Source: Chromatiales bacterium (GTDB taxonomy: Bacteria; Pseudomonadota; Gammaproteobacteria; Poriferisulfidales; Oxydemutatoraceae). Taken from it: 64,000 nucleotides of DNA. Both the position numbers and the translations under genes were made by a program. The stretch spans positions 153,354 to 217,353 of the forward strand of contig JACONC010000002.1 of assembly GCA_014323925.1 (NCBI GenBank), written 5' to 3'. Position 1 is the first letter of the stretch, and every line of letters starts with the position of its first letter. The notes beneath the pieces are model-generated. The model saw nothing but the letters and a program-made list of their open reading frames with translations. It was not told where the DNA came from and searched no databases. Below are positions 1 through 8,998 of the stretch, piece after piece.

Positions 1-148
1 GATCGCAATGTTGATGAGCAAAAGCAAATCCATCCGTGATGTCATTGCATTTCCTAAAACACAGAGCGCATCGTGCCCGCTCACCGACGCACCAGCCTCA
101 GTAGCCGCAACGCAATTAAAGGAACTCCATCTAAAGCAGAGTAAATAG
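1..148 (+). CDS. aspS: aspartyl-tRNA synthetase, C-terminal end (partial)
   Basis: The frame entering at base 2 reads about 48 residues to TAG at 146-148 and is cut by the window edge. It contains [20 protein letters not shown], the conserved end of class II AspRS (E. coli has [11 protein letters not shown] at the same place). The enzyme charges tRNA(Asp). Identity is also supported by context: aspS precedes nudB, yebC and ruvC in gammaproteobacteria, and those genes follow here after one inserted opposite-strand gene. Only the tail is visible, so completeness and tRNA specificity type cannot be judged. Confidence 0.9.
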   Translation, partial: IAMLMSKSKSIRDVIAFPKTQSASCPLTDAPASVAATQLKELHLKQSK

Positions 149-170
149 AGCGGCATCTTTGATAACATCG

Positions 171-1022
171 TCAAGGTTTATAAGATAAGAAGCCGTGTAA
201 CCTGCCGACTATCGATGCAGCATAGCGCAGAGCTTGCTTTCCGCGCAAGCGTAGAATTTCTATTAAAATCCCTGCTGCAGGCTTTATCAGCGCCAATAGC
301 GAATGCTTAATCGCCCAGATCGGCTTAATTCGTGAGTGCTTGCGCAACATTGCGCCGCGCCCCATACCATAAGTGTAATGCCTGCGTACCCATTCTCTTA
401 ACTGCATCTTATCGGCATCCAAACGCGGGTGTAATACCGCATGTTCAGGGTGATACAACAGCTGGCAACCATGTCCGAGCATGCGTAACACCCAATCAGT
501 TTCCTCACTGCCACCGTATCGTCCACCAGTACCCAAACATTCATCCAATAATCCAACCTCGGATAAAATACTCCTTTTAACGACCATCACACCTAAGCAG
601 CAATGGTAATTATCGAAATTGATACGCTGCGGTTGGTTGTACGAATAACGCAAATAAGGTTTGCCGTCTTCTAGGTTAATACAAGCACCGCAGATAGCAT
701 CATATTGCGGATAGTCATTAGTAATCTTATCTACATTGCTTAGCGTATCCGTCTTAAAGCGCATATCAGAATCGGCCCATACTAAATAGTCTCCATTCGC
801 ATGGTTAAATGCTAAGTTGCGCGAACGGGCAACACCAGTGCCTTCCATACGAAACCATTGACAGGGACCTCGCGTCACCTTAAGCGGTTCTCCTTTAATG
901 TCCGATTGATCAACGATAATCGTCTCGAAAGGCTCCGTATAACTTTGCTGTTCAATCGTCTCCAGTAACTCTTTTAATTCCGAACGATTATTTCTCACTG
1001 GGATAATCACAGAAAATTTCAT
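171..1022 (-). CDS. family 2 glycosyltransferase
   Basis: The 283-residue protein starts MKFSVIIPVRNN, the typical GT-A/GT2 opening. It has an acidic D38 in IIVDQS, a DxD-like metal/nucleotide-sugar site at residues 84-86 (WADSDMR) and an EETDW acceptor-side motif at 173-177. No strong membrane segment is seen beyond a weakly hydrophobic stretch near residues 240-256, so it is probably cytoplasmic or peripheral. Donor and acceptor sugars cannot be read from sequence; a role in surface polysaccharide is inference. It lies on the minus strand, convergent with aspS and divergent from nudB, and interrupts the usual aspS-nudB order. No clear ribosome-binding site precedes the ATG. Confidence 0.8.
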   Translation of the reverse strand: MKFSVIIPVRNNRSELKELLETIEQQSYTEPFETIIVDQSDIKGEPLKVTRGPCQWFRMEGTGVARSRNLAFNHANGDYLVWADSDMRFKTDTLSNVDKITNDYPQYDAICGACINLEDGKPYLRYSYNQPQRINFDNYHCCLGVMVVKRSILSEVGLLDECLGTGGRYGGSEETDWVLRMLGHGCQLLYHPEHAVLHPRLDADKMQLREWVRRHYTYGMGRGAMLRKHSRIKPIWAIKHSLLALIKPAAGILIEILRLRGKQALRYAASIVGRLHGFLSYKP

Positions 1023-1134
1023 AAGCGAAAAGTCTTTGATTGTTACTTTAATTATGTTTATCTAAGTATAGAATTATGCAGGTGTTTATAATACAACATT
1101 AAAACAAGTTAATTCTAAAGTAATATCATCAAAC

Positions 1135-1590
1135 ATGCATATGGGGGAACAGGAGCATTTATACAAACGTCCGGAATCGGTACTCGTTGTAGTCTATACG
1201 CAAGAAAATGAAATTTTAGCGTTGCGGCGTAAATACCCGGACTATTTTTGGCAATCAGTAGCCGGCAGCTTGGAATGGGATGAAACTCCGATACAAGCCG
1301 CACGCAGAGAACTCTGCGAAGAAACTGGCTTATCCGATATCAGTACATTAGTCGATCACCATACTTGCAACGAGTTTTTAATTTATCCTGTTTGGCGACA
1401 TCGTTACGCTCCGGGTGTTATATCTAATAAAGAATATTTATATAGCTTGAAAATAAAAACACGGTGTCGCATCGTACTGGATGAACGAGAGCATAGCGAA
1501 TATCGCTGGCTTTCGATACCCGAAGCTATATTGCGTATTAATTCTCATACCAATAGAGATGCAATTAGTAATATTATCAACTCTGCCTGA
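1135..1590 (+). CDS. nudB: NudB-like dihydroneopterin triphosphate diphosphatase (Nudix)
   Basis: The 151-residue protein carries a full Nudix box, GX5EX7REUXEEXGU, from G44 to L66 (catalytic R58 E59 and E62 E63). The start region LYKRPESVLVV matches the E. coli NudB N-terminus (VYKRPVSILVV). The family removes pyrophosphate from dihydroneopterin triphosphate in folate synthesis. Its place just upstream of yebC and ruvC matches the aspS-nudB-yebC-ruvC order. ATG 1135 and ATG 1141 are both possible starts; neither has a strong Shine-Dalgarno, and a TATAAT-like hexamer lies at 1087-1092. Family is certain; exact substrate rests on synteny and the N-terminal match. Confidence 0.85.
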   Translation: MHMGEQEHLYKRPESVLVVVYTQENEILALRRKYPDYFWQSVAGSLEWDETPIQAARRELCEETGLSDISTLVDHHTCNEFLIYPVWRHRYAPGVISNKEYLYSLKIKTRCRIVLDEREHSEYRWLSIPEAILRINSHTNRDAISNIINSA

Positions 1591-1675
1591 TGCTAGGTGT
1601 ATAGTGGTAGTGCAGCTATTAAACTGATAAACTAAGTATTCAATTTACCATACAACATAACAAAAGGAATTTTCT

Positions 1676-2419
1676 ATGGCTGGGCACAGTAAATGGGCAA
1701 ATATACAACATCGTAAAAAGGCCCAAGATGCCAAGCGAGGCAAACTATTTACTCGTTTAATCCGTGAAATTACTGTGGCCGCACGGTTGGGTGATATAAA
1801 CCCGGAAAGCAACTCTAGATTGCGTCTGGCTATAGATAAAGCTATTGCTGCGAATATGCCCAAAGACAGCATCGAGCGAGCTATCAAACGAGGCTGTGGT
1901 GAGATAGAAGGCGCGGTGTACGAGAACATCAACTACGAAGGTTACGGGCCTGGTGGAGTTGCGATATTGGTAGAATGCACGACCGATAACAAAAACCGCA
2001 GTGTCTCGGAAATACGCCACGCTTTTGCCCGTTTCGGTGGTAATTTAGGCACTTCAGGTTCAGTCTCCTATTTATTCAAACAGCACGGTGTACTCAGTTA
2101 TCCGCCCGACCTTGATGAGGAAGCAATTCTAGAAGCAGCAACTTTAGCCGGTGCAGATGACATAGAAAATGAGCATAATATAGAGATTTTGACTAAGCCG
2201 GAAAATTTACTCAAACTCAAACAAGCGATGACTGCATCAGGATACGAACCAAACTCCGCAGAGATAGAAATGCGGCCGACTGACCTAGTGCCACTGAACG
2301 GCAGCGACAGCGGTAAATTAATAAATTTGTTAGAAGCCTTAGAGAATTGCGATGATGTCCAAAATGTTTATTGTAACGCCGGTTTTACAGATACAACTAT
2401 AAACGACGGTACGGGATAA
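1676..2419 (+). CDS. yebC: YebC/TACO1 family protein
   Basis: The 247-residue protein opens MAGHSKWANIQHRKKAQDAK, the family signature, and has GYGPGGVAILVEC near residue 88 and SVSYLFKQHG near 130. The length is normal. Members were long annotated as transcriptional regulators, and newer work links them to translation of proline-rich stretches. The protein is cytoplasmic. The start is supported by AAAAGGAA about 7 bases upstream. It lies 2 bases before ruvC, so the two are very likely co-transcribed and probably translationally coupled. Confidence 0.95.
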   Translation: MAGHSKWANIQHRKKAQDAKRGKLFTRLIREITVAARLGDINPESNSRLRLAIDKAIAANMPKDSIERAIKRGCGEIEGAVYENINYEGYGPGGVAILVECTTDNKNRSVSEIRHAFARFGGNLGTSGSVSYLFKQHGVLSYPPDLDEEAILEAATLAGADDIENEHNIEILTKPENLLKLKQAMTASGYEPNSAEIEMRPTDLVPLNGSDSGKLINLLEALENCDDVQNVYCNAGFTDTTINDGTG

Positions 2420-2421
2420 TA

Positions 2422-2916
2422 ATGCAGCGTATATTGGGCATAGATCCCGGTTCGCTCTCTACCGGCTATTCAGTTATAGAAAGCAACGGTAGCGCAAATC
2501 GCTACATCACCAGTGGTCAAATTAAGCTCTCTTCTTTAGGTTCTATAGAACGTCTAGCGGGGATTTATGATGGTGTCTGCGATATCATAACTTCTTATCA
2601 ACCTGCAATGATGGCCGTAGAAAATGTGTTTATGTCTAAAAATGCGGATTCGGCACTCAAACTTGGTCAAGCACGAGGTGTTGCGATCTGTGCTGGCGTC
2701 AAAGCCGGTCTCACGGTACACGAATACAGCGCACGCTTTGTTAAAAAGACCATAACCGGTAACGGTGCGGCTGATAAAAATCAGGTCAAATATATGGCCT
2801 GCCGTCTGCTCGGCATTATGGAACGGCATCAAAACGATGAAAGCGATGCGCTCGCCATCGCCTTATGCCATGCTTTTGCAATGTCAATGGATAAAATACT
2901 CAAGGCACAACAATGA
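2422..2916 (+). CDS. ruvC: Holliday junction endonuclease RuvC
   Basis: The 164-residue protein has the four acidic catalytic residues of the RuvC nuclease: D8 in GIDPG, E67 in AVENVF, and D139 and D142 in NDESDALA. As part of the RuvABC resolvasome it cuts four-way junctions symmetrically after RuvAB branch migration. The start lies 2 bases after the yebC stop, and the last codons overlap the ruvA start by 4 bases (ATGA). The length matches the family, and nothing essential is missing. Confidence 0.97.
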   Translation: MQRILGIDPGSLSTGYSVIESNGSANRYITSGQIKLSSLGSIERLAGIYDGVCDIITSYQPAMMAVENVFMSKNADSALKLGQARGVAICAGVKAGLTVHEYSARFVKKTITGNGAADKNQVKYMACRLLGIMERHQNDESDALAIALCHAFAMSMDKILKAQQ

Positions 2917-3500
2917 TTGCTCGTCTAATCGGTGAATTGATTCTAAAATCACCACCCTATCTGCTGATTGAAGTCGGCGGCATAGCTTATGAATTGCAAG
3001 CGCCGATGTCGACCTTCTATAAACTCCCAGAAATCGGTGAGCAAGTTATTGTACTAACCCATCAGGTTGTACGAGAAGATGCGCACACGCTATACGCTTT
3101 TATCAACGAATATGACAAAGCCTTGTTCAAAGAACTACTTAAAGTACGCGGTGTCGGTGCTAAAATGGCATTGGCGATACTCTCTAGCATGGAAGAAAAT
3201 GTGTTTAGGCAATCAATAGAAAATGAAGATGTGGCAACATTATCCAGGTTGCCGGGAATAGGCACGAAGACCGCACAAAGGCTCATCGTTGAAATGAAAG
3301 ATCGCTTCAAGGATGAGTTCTGGCAAACGCCTGAGACCGCTGCTGCAAACACTTCTAGCGACCAATCACAGCCCGCATCCAATGCTCTAGTAGCACTGGG
3401 CTATAAGCCGAGTGAAGCAAGAAACTTGATTAAAAAGGTACGCACCGAAGGTAAGACGGTAGAAGCAATTATCCGCGAGGCACTACGATTAAAAATTTAA
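2913..3500 (+). CDS. ruvA: Holliday junction DNA helicase subunit RuvA
   Basis: The 195-residue protein begins MIARLIGELILKSPPYLLIE, the RuvA OB-fold opening. Two helix-hairpin-helix units follow: VRGVGAKMALAILS near residue 79 and LPGIGTKTAQRLIVEM near 114. A Pro/Ser/Gln-rich linker joins them to the C-terminal domain III (ALVALGYKPSEA) that contacts RuvB. The tetramer binds four-way junctions and loads RuvB. Its start overlaps the ruvC stop by 4 bases, a tight coupled arrangement. Confidence 0.97.
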   Translation: MIARLIGELILKSPPYLLIEVGGIAYELQAPMSTFYKLPEIGEQVIVLTHQVVREDAHTLYAFINEYDKALFKELLKVRGVGAKMALAILSSMEENVFRQSIENEDVATLSRLPGIGTKTAQRLIVEMKDRFKDEFWQTPETAAANTSSDQSQPASNALVALGYKPSEARNLIKKVRTEGKTVEAIIREALRLKI

Positions 3501-3521
3501 ATACGCATACCAACCTAAAAA

Positions 3522-4571
3522 ATGGATAATGAAACAAACAATGCGTTGCTGAGCGGTCAACAAAATATCGATGAGATACAAAGCGACGATGATGTACGCC
3601 CTCGCCGATTAAAGGATTATATAGGGCAATCCACGGTAAAAGAGCAAATGGACATATTTATTACCGCAGCCACCAGTCGTGGTGACGCATTAGACCATGT
3701 GTTGATCTTCGGGCCACCAGGTCTGGGCAAGACGACACTCGCCCACATTATCGCTAACGAAATGAGCGTCAACCTTCGGCAAACCGCCGGACCTATCTTG
3801 GAAAAAGCCGGCGATCTCGCTGCCATATTAACCAACCTAGAACCTAAAGAGGTATTATTCATTGACGAGATTCATCGCCTAAGTCCAGCAATAGAGGAAA
3901 TACTCTATCCGGCAATGGAAGACTTTCAAATAGACATCGTTATAGGTGAGGGACCTGCGGCACGATCTATAAAACTTGATTTACCACCATTTACTCTAGT
4001 TGGTGCTACCACGCGCACTGGATTGTTAACCTCTCCTTTGCGAGATCGTTTTGGTATAACCCAGCACTTGGATTTTTATCGCACCGAAGAACTTGCGCAA
4101 ATCGTAAAGCGCAGTGCGCGTATCATCAATACAGATATAGATGAAGCCGGCGCACTTGAGATTGCCCGCCGCTCGCGCGGCACACCGCGCATCACTAATC
4201 GTCTGCTACGCAGAGTACGAGATTATGCACAAGTCAAAGCGAATGATGCCATCAATCAGGTAGTTGCAAACAAAGCTCTCAGTATGCTCAATGTAGATAG
4301 ACATGGCTTTGATGCAATGGACCGCAAGCTGTTAGAGACTATCATAGAAAAATTCTCTGGCGGGCCGGTCGGTATAGACAATTTAGCTACTGCAATTAGT
4401 GAGGAGCGCGGCACTATTGAAGATGTGATAGAACCCTTTTTAATACAGAGCGGATTTCTCATCCGCACCGCACGTGGGCGACTAGCTACCCAATCCGCAT
4501 ACCGCCATTTAGGCTATGAAATCTCTCCTTCAGCCCCGCAAGCCGCCGACCCTAAGCAAAGCCTATTCTAA
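3522..4571 (+). CDS. ruvB: Holliday junction branch-migration ATPase RuvB
   Basis: The 349-residue AAA+ protein has Walker [10 protein letters not shown] (64-72), Walker B with D115 E116 (FIDEIH), and the sensor/arginine-finger region around [20 protein letters not shown]-terminal winged helix ends near QSAYRHLGY. The hexameric motor drives branch migration together with RuvA. It follows ruvA by 21 bases. In Pseudomonas-type genomes ybgC comes next; here a gene-free stretch of about 180 bases leads to tolQ. Confidence 0.98.
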   Translation: MDNETNNALLSGQQNIDEIQSDDDVRPRRLKDYIGQSTVKEQMDIFITAATSRGDALDHVLIFGPPGLGKTTLAHIIANEMSVNLRQTAGPILEKAGDLAAILTNLEPKEVLFIDEIHRLSPAIEEILYPAMEDFQIDIVIGEGPAARSIKLDLPPFTLVGATTRTGLLTSPLRDRFGITQHLDFYRTEELAQIVKRSARIINTDIDEAGALEIARRSRGTPRITNRLLRRVRDYAQVKANDAINQVVANKALSMLNVDRHGFDAMDRKLLETIIEKFSGGPVGIDNLATAISEERGTIEDVIEPFLIQSGFLIRTARGRLATQSAYRHLGYEISPSAPQAADPKQSLF

Positions 4572-4753
4572 TACAAATCCGCGAACACCAATTCAATAAC
4601 GACAACAAATCCAGTCTATATAAATCTTATCCAGCCACAGCACAGTTTCGTATATGGGGTGAAACAAGCCTTAGAATAGGGTATCATAGGCAATGAAAAA
4701 AGAACTCCCATAGATATATGTTAATTAATCAAACCTGAAGGAGAATTAAGTAT

Positions 4754-5434
4754 ATGCAATCTGAAATCGGTTTCTTTTCTTTGATTAGCGAGGCTACTTT
4801 CATAGTACAGCTGGTCCTCCTAGTACTGATAGTAGCTTCAGTTTTGAGTTGGAGTGCAATCATTGTGAAATGGCGGGAATTCCGTCGTATAAAAATGCAA
4901 GCCGCCCGATTTGAGGAGCGTTTTTGGTCAGGCATGGAATTAAGCGAACTGTATAAAGAAATTAATGAGCAAGAGCAAGAAGGTATGGCAAAAATATTCT
5001 ATAGTGGATTTAACGAATACATACGCTTACATAAACAAGACTCGTTGTCGCCGTTGGCGATCGCGGATACTGCAGTGCGCTCTATGAAAGTTGTATTAGC
5101 CAGAGAAGTTGACAACTGGAACAAGCATTTGAATTTCCTATCAGTGGTTGCTTCGACCTCTCCGTATGTTGGTTTGTTCGGTACTGTTTGGGGCATTATG
5201 CATGCCTTTCTGGCATTACAAGATGTTCAACAAGCAACGCTTTCTCTGGTTGCTCCCGGAATTGCCGAAGCGTTGGTGGCAACGGCACTAGGATTATTTG
5301 CTGCGATTCCCGCAGTCATTGCATACAATCGTTTTAGCGAGCATAGCAACCTATTGATTTCCCGCTACGATAACTTTATAGAAGAATTCACCGCAATACT
5401 GCATCGGCAAATCCTGCATAAAAACAATTCGTAA
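4754..5434 (+). CDS. tolQ: Tol-Pal system proton channel subunit TolQ
   Basis: The 226-residue inner-membrane protein of the MotA/TolQ/ExbB family has a first membrane span near residues 16-38. Two more lie in the conserved SVVASTSPYVGLFGTVWGIM block and in ALVATALGLFAAIPAVIAYN. With TolR it forms the proton-driven motor that energises TolA for outer-membrane constriction at division. A strong AAGGAGA site precedes the ATG. tolR starts 2 bases after its stop. The upstream 180 bases probably hold the operon promoter, but I could not fix clear -35/-10 boxes. Confidence 0.96.
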   Translation: MQSEIGFFSLISEATFIVQLVLLVLIVASVLSWSAIIVKWREFRRIKMQAARFEERFWSGMELSELYKEINEQEQEGMAKIFYSGFNEYIRLHKQDSLSPLAIADTAVRSMKVVLAREVDNWNKHLNFLSVVASTSPYVGLFGTVWGIMHAFLALQDVQQATLSLVAPGIAEALVATALGLFAAIPAVIAYNRFSEHSNLLISRYDNFIEEFTAILHRQILHKNNS

Positions 5435-5436
5435 TA

Positions 5437-5862
5437 ATGAGAACACTACAACGCAATAAAGCCATTGCCGAAATTAATGTAGTCCCGTATATAGATGTCA
5501 TGCTAGTGTTACTGATTATCTTCATGGTTACAGTGCCGCTGATACAACAAGGTGTGGAAATAGAGTTACCGGAAAGCAATAGCGAGTTACTTCCGCAAGA
5601 TAGCGAACAAGAACCTTTGATTATCACCGTTGATACGGTCGGTAATTTTTTTATTAATCAAGGTTCGCGTGCCAATCAACCCTTGCCAGAGGAGACTCTA
5701 ATCAGAGAGGCTACTATCTTGCTGGAACAAAATCCTGATGATACGGTCTATGTGAGAGGTGACCGTAATGCACCGTACAAACATGTGATGAAAGCGATGG
5801 TTGCATTACAAAAAGCTGGAACCGCAAAAATAGGCTTGGTCACCCAACCGATTGCCGAGTAA
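5437..5862 (+). CDS. tolR: Tol-Pal system protein TolR
   Basis: The 141-residue ExbD/TolR-type protein has a short cytoplasmic N-terminus (AIAEINVVPYIDVMLVLLII) containing the membrane-embedded Asp of the YIDVMLVLL motif that carries protons. A single membrane span and a periplasmic domain follow. It partners TolQ and TolA in the inner membrane. Length is normal (E. coli 142). It sits between tolQ (2-base gap) and tolA (3-base gap) in one operon. Confidence 0.96.
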   Translation: MRTLQRNKAIAEINVVPYIDVMLVLLIIFMVTVPLIQQGVEIELPESNSELLPQDSEQEPLIITVDTVGNFFINQGSRANQPLPEETLIREATILLEQNPDDTVYVRGDRNAPYKHVMKAMVALQKAGTAKIGLVTQPIAE

Positions 5863-5865
5863 CCG

Positions 5866-6795
5866 ATGCGCAAACGGCGCAATATCTATATAAGTTCTAC
5901 AGTAATCTCAGTATTACTGCATCTGTTGTTTTTTTCGACCGTTGCAATTTCCCTTAAGACCTGTACCGCTCCCGCTTCGATAACAGCACAACCACCGCCA
6001 ACCGTCCCTGAGAGCATTGATGCCGAAGTGATTACACAGCAAGAGATTAATACATATTACGAGCGCAAACAGCAAGAAGCATTGGTAAAAGAACATGCCC
6101 TGCAGCTTGAAAGAGAAAGGCAGGAACGCGCCCGACGGCTGGCCGAAGAACAAAAACAAGCTGAACTGTTGAAGCAAAAGAAATTACAAGAACAACAGAA
6201 AAAGCAGGAAGAAGCTCGTCTAGAACAATTGCGTGCAGAGCAACAAGAACAGCAAAGGCAAGCTGAATTAAGGCGTAAAGAACAAGAGCGTATAGAAAAA
6301 GAACGACTAGCCGAAGAACAAAAACGACTAGAGGAAGAGCAAAAGCGCATCGCCGAAGAAAAAAGACGGCTGGAGGAAGAGCAAAAGCGCGCCGCTGAAG
6401 AAAAAAGACGACTGGAGGAAGAAAAGAGAAAGCAGTTAGAAGAAGAACAGCGCCGCCTGGCTGAACATAGAAAAAAAGAAGAAGCCGAACGATTGAAGAT
6501 GCGCAAAAAACAAATCGCAATTTGGCAACGACAATACGAACAAATGATTCGCAATAGTGTCGAACAACACTGGAAAAAACCCCCGACTAGCATCAAGGGC
6601 GGTGAATGCATATTGAAAATACGCCAAGACCAGCAAGGTGCTATATTGAGTGTCAACTTTATACGCTGCGAAGGTGATAAATTATTCGTCCGTTCAGTAG
6701 AAGAAGCAGTATGGAAAGCTAACCCTTTTCCTACCCCTCCTTCGGCGGATGTATTCGCATCAGAGATAGAATTTACCTTTAAGAGAGATTACTGA
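5866..6795 (+). CDS. tolA: Tol-Pal system protein TolA
   Basis: The 309-residue protein has one N-terminal membrane span (about residues 9-31, VISVLLHLLFFSTVAISL). A long helical coiled coil rich in E, K, R, Q and A occupies about residues 60-220, with repeated LEEEQKR/AAEEKRR units. The C-terminal domain runs from about QYEQMIRNSVEQHWKKP to FTFKRDY. It spans the periplasm and links the TolQR motor to TolB/Pal. It is shorter than E. coli TolA (421 residues), mainly through a shorter coiled coil. The repeats create long spurious ORFs on the other strand. Confidence 0.93.
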   Translation: MRKRRNIYISSTVISVLLHLLFFSTVAISLKTCTAPASITAQPPPTVPESIDAEVITQQEINTYYERKQQEALVKEHALQLERERQERARRLAEEQKQAELLKQKKLQEQQKKQEEARLEQLRAEQQEQQRQAELRRKEQERIEKERLAEEQKRLEEEQKRIAEEKRRLEEEQKRAAEEKRRLEEEKRKQLEEEQRRLAEHRKKEEAERLKMRKKQIAIWQRQYEQMIRNSVEQHWKKPPTSIKGGECILKIRQDQQGAILSVNFIRCEGDKLFVRSVEEAVWKANPFPTPPSADVFASEIEFTFKRDY

Positions 6796-6797
6796 TT

Positions 6798-8078
6798 ATG
6801 TGCGCACGATGTAAGATAACAATATTGCTTATATTATTTTGTTTTTCTACCAATGTACAAGCCCAATTGAAAATAGAAATAACCGAAGGTGTAGTCGGTG
6901 GTGTGCCGATTGTAGTATTACCTTTTGTAGGAGAACCCACGAATGTGCCACGTAATTATAGTGAGATTATTGCATCTGATTTAGCATACAGCGGTTTATT
7001 TTATATCTTAGATAATCAAAACTTTTCTGAACTTTCAACGCCCAATGATAAGATCAACTACGCCGATTGGTTGGCCAACGGCGCCGAAAAGATAATATCA
7101 GGTATCGTTGATGACTCCACATTAATCGTCCGCTTAGACGATGCTGTCAAAGAAAGCACAACTAAAGAATGGAAGTTTAGCCTTAAAGATAATCTCATTA
7201 AAACCGTTTCACATTATGCGAGCGATTTAATCTACGAAGAACTTACCGGCATTGCCGGGATTTTCAGTACGCGCTTGGCATTCATCAGTTCGGATAGACT
7301 AGGACCTAAAGAACGCAAATTCTATTTGAACATCGCCGACGCTGATGGCTGGCATGCGTCTGCCATCTATACTTCGGACGCTACACTGATGTCGCCGACT
7401 TGGTCCCACGATTATAAACGTATTGCATATGTATCCTATGAGAATAACGAAGCGCAGATATTTTTACAAGTATTAAGTACTGGACAGCGCAACAATCTAT
7501 CCGAAATAATAGGTTCCGCTTATGCACCTGCTTGGTCTTCTGACAACAATAGATTGAGCTTTGTCGCGTCACGCAACGGCAACTCTGATATTTATACTTA
7601 TCGTTTTGATAACCAAGAAATCACTCAAGTAACCCGAAGCCTTGCAATAGACACTGAACCCGCGTGGATAGGAAATGATGCCTTGGTGTTTACTTCAGAC
7701 CGTAGCGGATCTCCACAGTTATATAGCGTATCTCTAAGCGATGGTGAAATCACACGTTTGAGTTTTGAAGGTAACTATAACGCCGATGCGGATGTATCCA
7801 CCGACAAAACCAAACTTGCTTACATCAGTCAGCGAAGCAACGGATTTTCCGTAGTAATACGCGATTTAACGGATGATAATGAACTCGTGTTGAGCTTCGG
7901 TGGTCTTGACGAAAGACCTCGCTTCGCACCCAATGGACATCTACTAAGCTACATTACAACGCAAAATGGCAAATCGGCAATCGGACTATTAACCATTGAC
8001 GGTGCTTTAGGAGAACTCATTCCCGTTGAAGCCAATAACATCAGAGGCATTGCTTGGTCCCCGCTAATACAGCAATGA
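6798..8078 (+). CDS. tolB: Tol-Pal system periplasmic protein TolB
   Basis: The 426-residue protein has a signal peptide (ITILLILFCFSTNVQAQ, cleavage probably near residue 22), an N-terminal domain with ADLAYSGLF-like features, and a C-terminal beta-propeller. The propeller carries repeated WSHDYKRIAYVS, WSSDNNRLSFVAS and APNGHLLSYI units. TolB binds TolA and, in known systems, the lipoprotein Pal. Here the next gene is cpoB, overlapping by 4 bases (ATGA). The pal gene that normally sits between them is absent from this spot. Confidence 0.95.
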   Translation: MCARCKITILLILFCFSTNVQAQLKIEITEGVVGGVPIVVLPFVGEPTNVPRNYSEIIASDLAYSGLFYILDNQNFSELSTPNDKINYADWLANGAEKIISGIVDDSTLIVRLDDAVKESTTKEWKFSLKDNLIKTVSHYASDLIYEELTGIAGIFSTRLAFISSDRLGPKERKFYLNIADADGWHASAIYTSDATLMSPTWSHDYKRIAYVSYENNEAQIFLQVLSTGQRNNLSEIIGSAYAPAWSSDNNRLSFVASRNGNSDIYTYRFDNQEITQVTRSLAIDTEPAWIGNDALVFTSDRSGSPQLYSVSLSDGEITRLSFEGNYNADADVSTDKTKLAYISQRSNGFSVVIRDLTDDNELVLSFGGLDERPRFAPNGHLLSYITTQNGKSAIGLLTIDGALGELIPVEANNIRGIAWSPLIQQ

Positions 8079-8995
8079 CTATACAGCCTCGCAGTAAAAA
8101 TATAACGCGCAAATGCTTGCTTTTGGTAATAGTATTATGCATAAACATCTATGTAAATGTATCTGCACAAGAACAAAATAATCCTTTACTCACCGAAGTA
8201 CTTGATACGATCGATCAATTACGGAATGAAGTAAACGAACTGCGCAATCAAAATGAGATAACACAATATAAGCTACAAACCTTCCAAGAGAATCTGGATG
8301 AACAACTAATGGACATTATGCCAACAACATCTACCGTGCCGCTGAGGTCCACCAAAGTAGATAGCGCAGCGAATACCCAGATAAAAAAGTTGACCAATAA
8401 CATGCAGAAACTAGAGCGAGAAGTTAACCGAATGAACGGACGCTTAGATAAACTCGCACGCGCAATAAGGACATTGGAAGAAAAAGCACCGCAACCATCT
8501 GCCCCTCCTGCTACCGAAACTGAGCAAGCTAACATCACGCCTCCTTCCGATACTGCACCAGCCATTAAAGAAAAAGCAATTCCTATAAAACCTAAAGAAT
8601 TGTCAGACCGCAATGAATACGCCGCTTACAGCCGCGCAATCAGTGCATTAGACCGTGCCGATTACACGCGACTGCGCGACAACCTGAATCGATTCCTACA
8701 GGATTATCCAAACGGAAGTTATGCTGACGATGCTAGCTATTGGGTTGCCGAGTCATATTATGCTGAAGGTGATTTAGACCTGGCCCAGTCGTATTTCACG
8801 CAACTGCTCGAAAATTACCAAGATAGCGAGAAACGAGAATCCGCACTACTAAAAATTGCCTATATACGCCTTAATAAAAAACAATGGGAGGCTGCTCGCA
8901 ATGTCTTAGAGCTTTTGCAAAACGAAGCCGAAGACGAACAAATAAGTAAACTAGCATCTGATCAACTGAAGCAGTTAGAAAGCAAAGGACGCTGA
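8075..8995 (+). CDS. cpoB: cell division coordinator CpoB (YbgF)
   Basis: I start this at ATG 8075, which overlaps the tolB stop as ATGA, rather than an in-frame TTG at 8054. This gives 306 residues with a signal peptide (KCLLLVIVLCINIYVNVSA). An N-terminal coiled coil follows (TIDQLRNEVNELRNQNE, later KKLTNNMQKLEREVNRM), then a Pro/Thr-rich linker, then C-terminal TPR repeats (YSRAISALDRADY, YWVAESYYAEGDLDLAQSYF). CpoB is periplasmic, binds TolA and couples septal peptidoglycan synthesis to Tol action. It is directly followed by queE, as in Pseudomonas. Confidence 0.93.
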   Translation: MTIQPRSKNITRKCLLLVIVLCINIYVNVSAQEQNNPLLTEVLDTIDQLRNEVNELRNQNEITQYKLQTFQENLDEQLMDIMPTTSTVPLRSTKVDSAANTQIKKLTNNMQKLEREVNRMNGRLDKLARAIRTLEEKAPQPSAPPATETEQANITPPSDTAPAIKEKAIPIKPKELSDRNEYAAYSRAISALDRADYTRLRDNLNRFLQDYPNGSYADDASYWVAESYYAEGDLDLAQSYFTQLLENYQDSEKRESALLKIAYIRLNKKQWEAARNVLELLQNEAEDEQISKLASDQLKQLESKGR

Positions 8996-8998
8996 TTG

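Noticed and set aside
6047..6656. Long minus-strand ORFs (157 and 199 residues) opposite tolA
   Set aside because: They mirror the repetitive Glu/Lys/Gln coiled coil of TolA and give Ser/Cys- or Leu/Val-rich low-complexity protein.
8054..8074. TTG start for CpoB
   Set aside because: ATG 8075 overlaps the tolB stop as ATGA and begins directly before a normal signal peptide.
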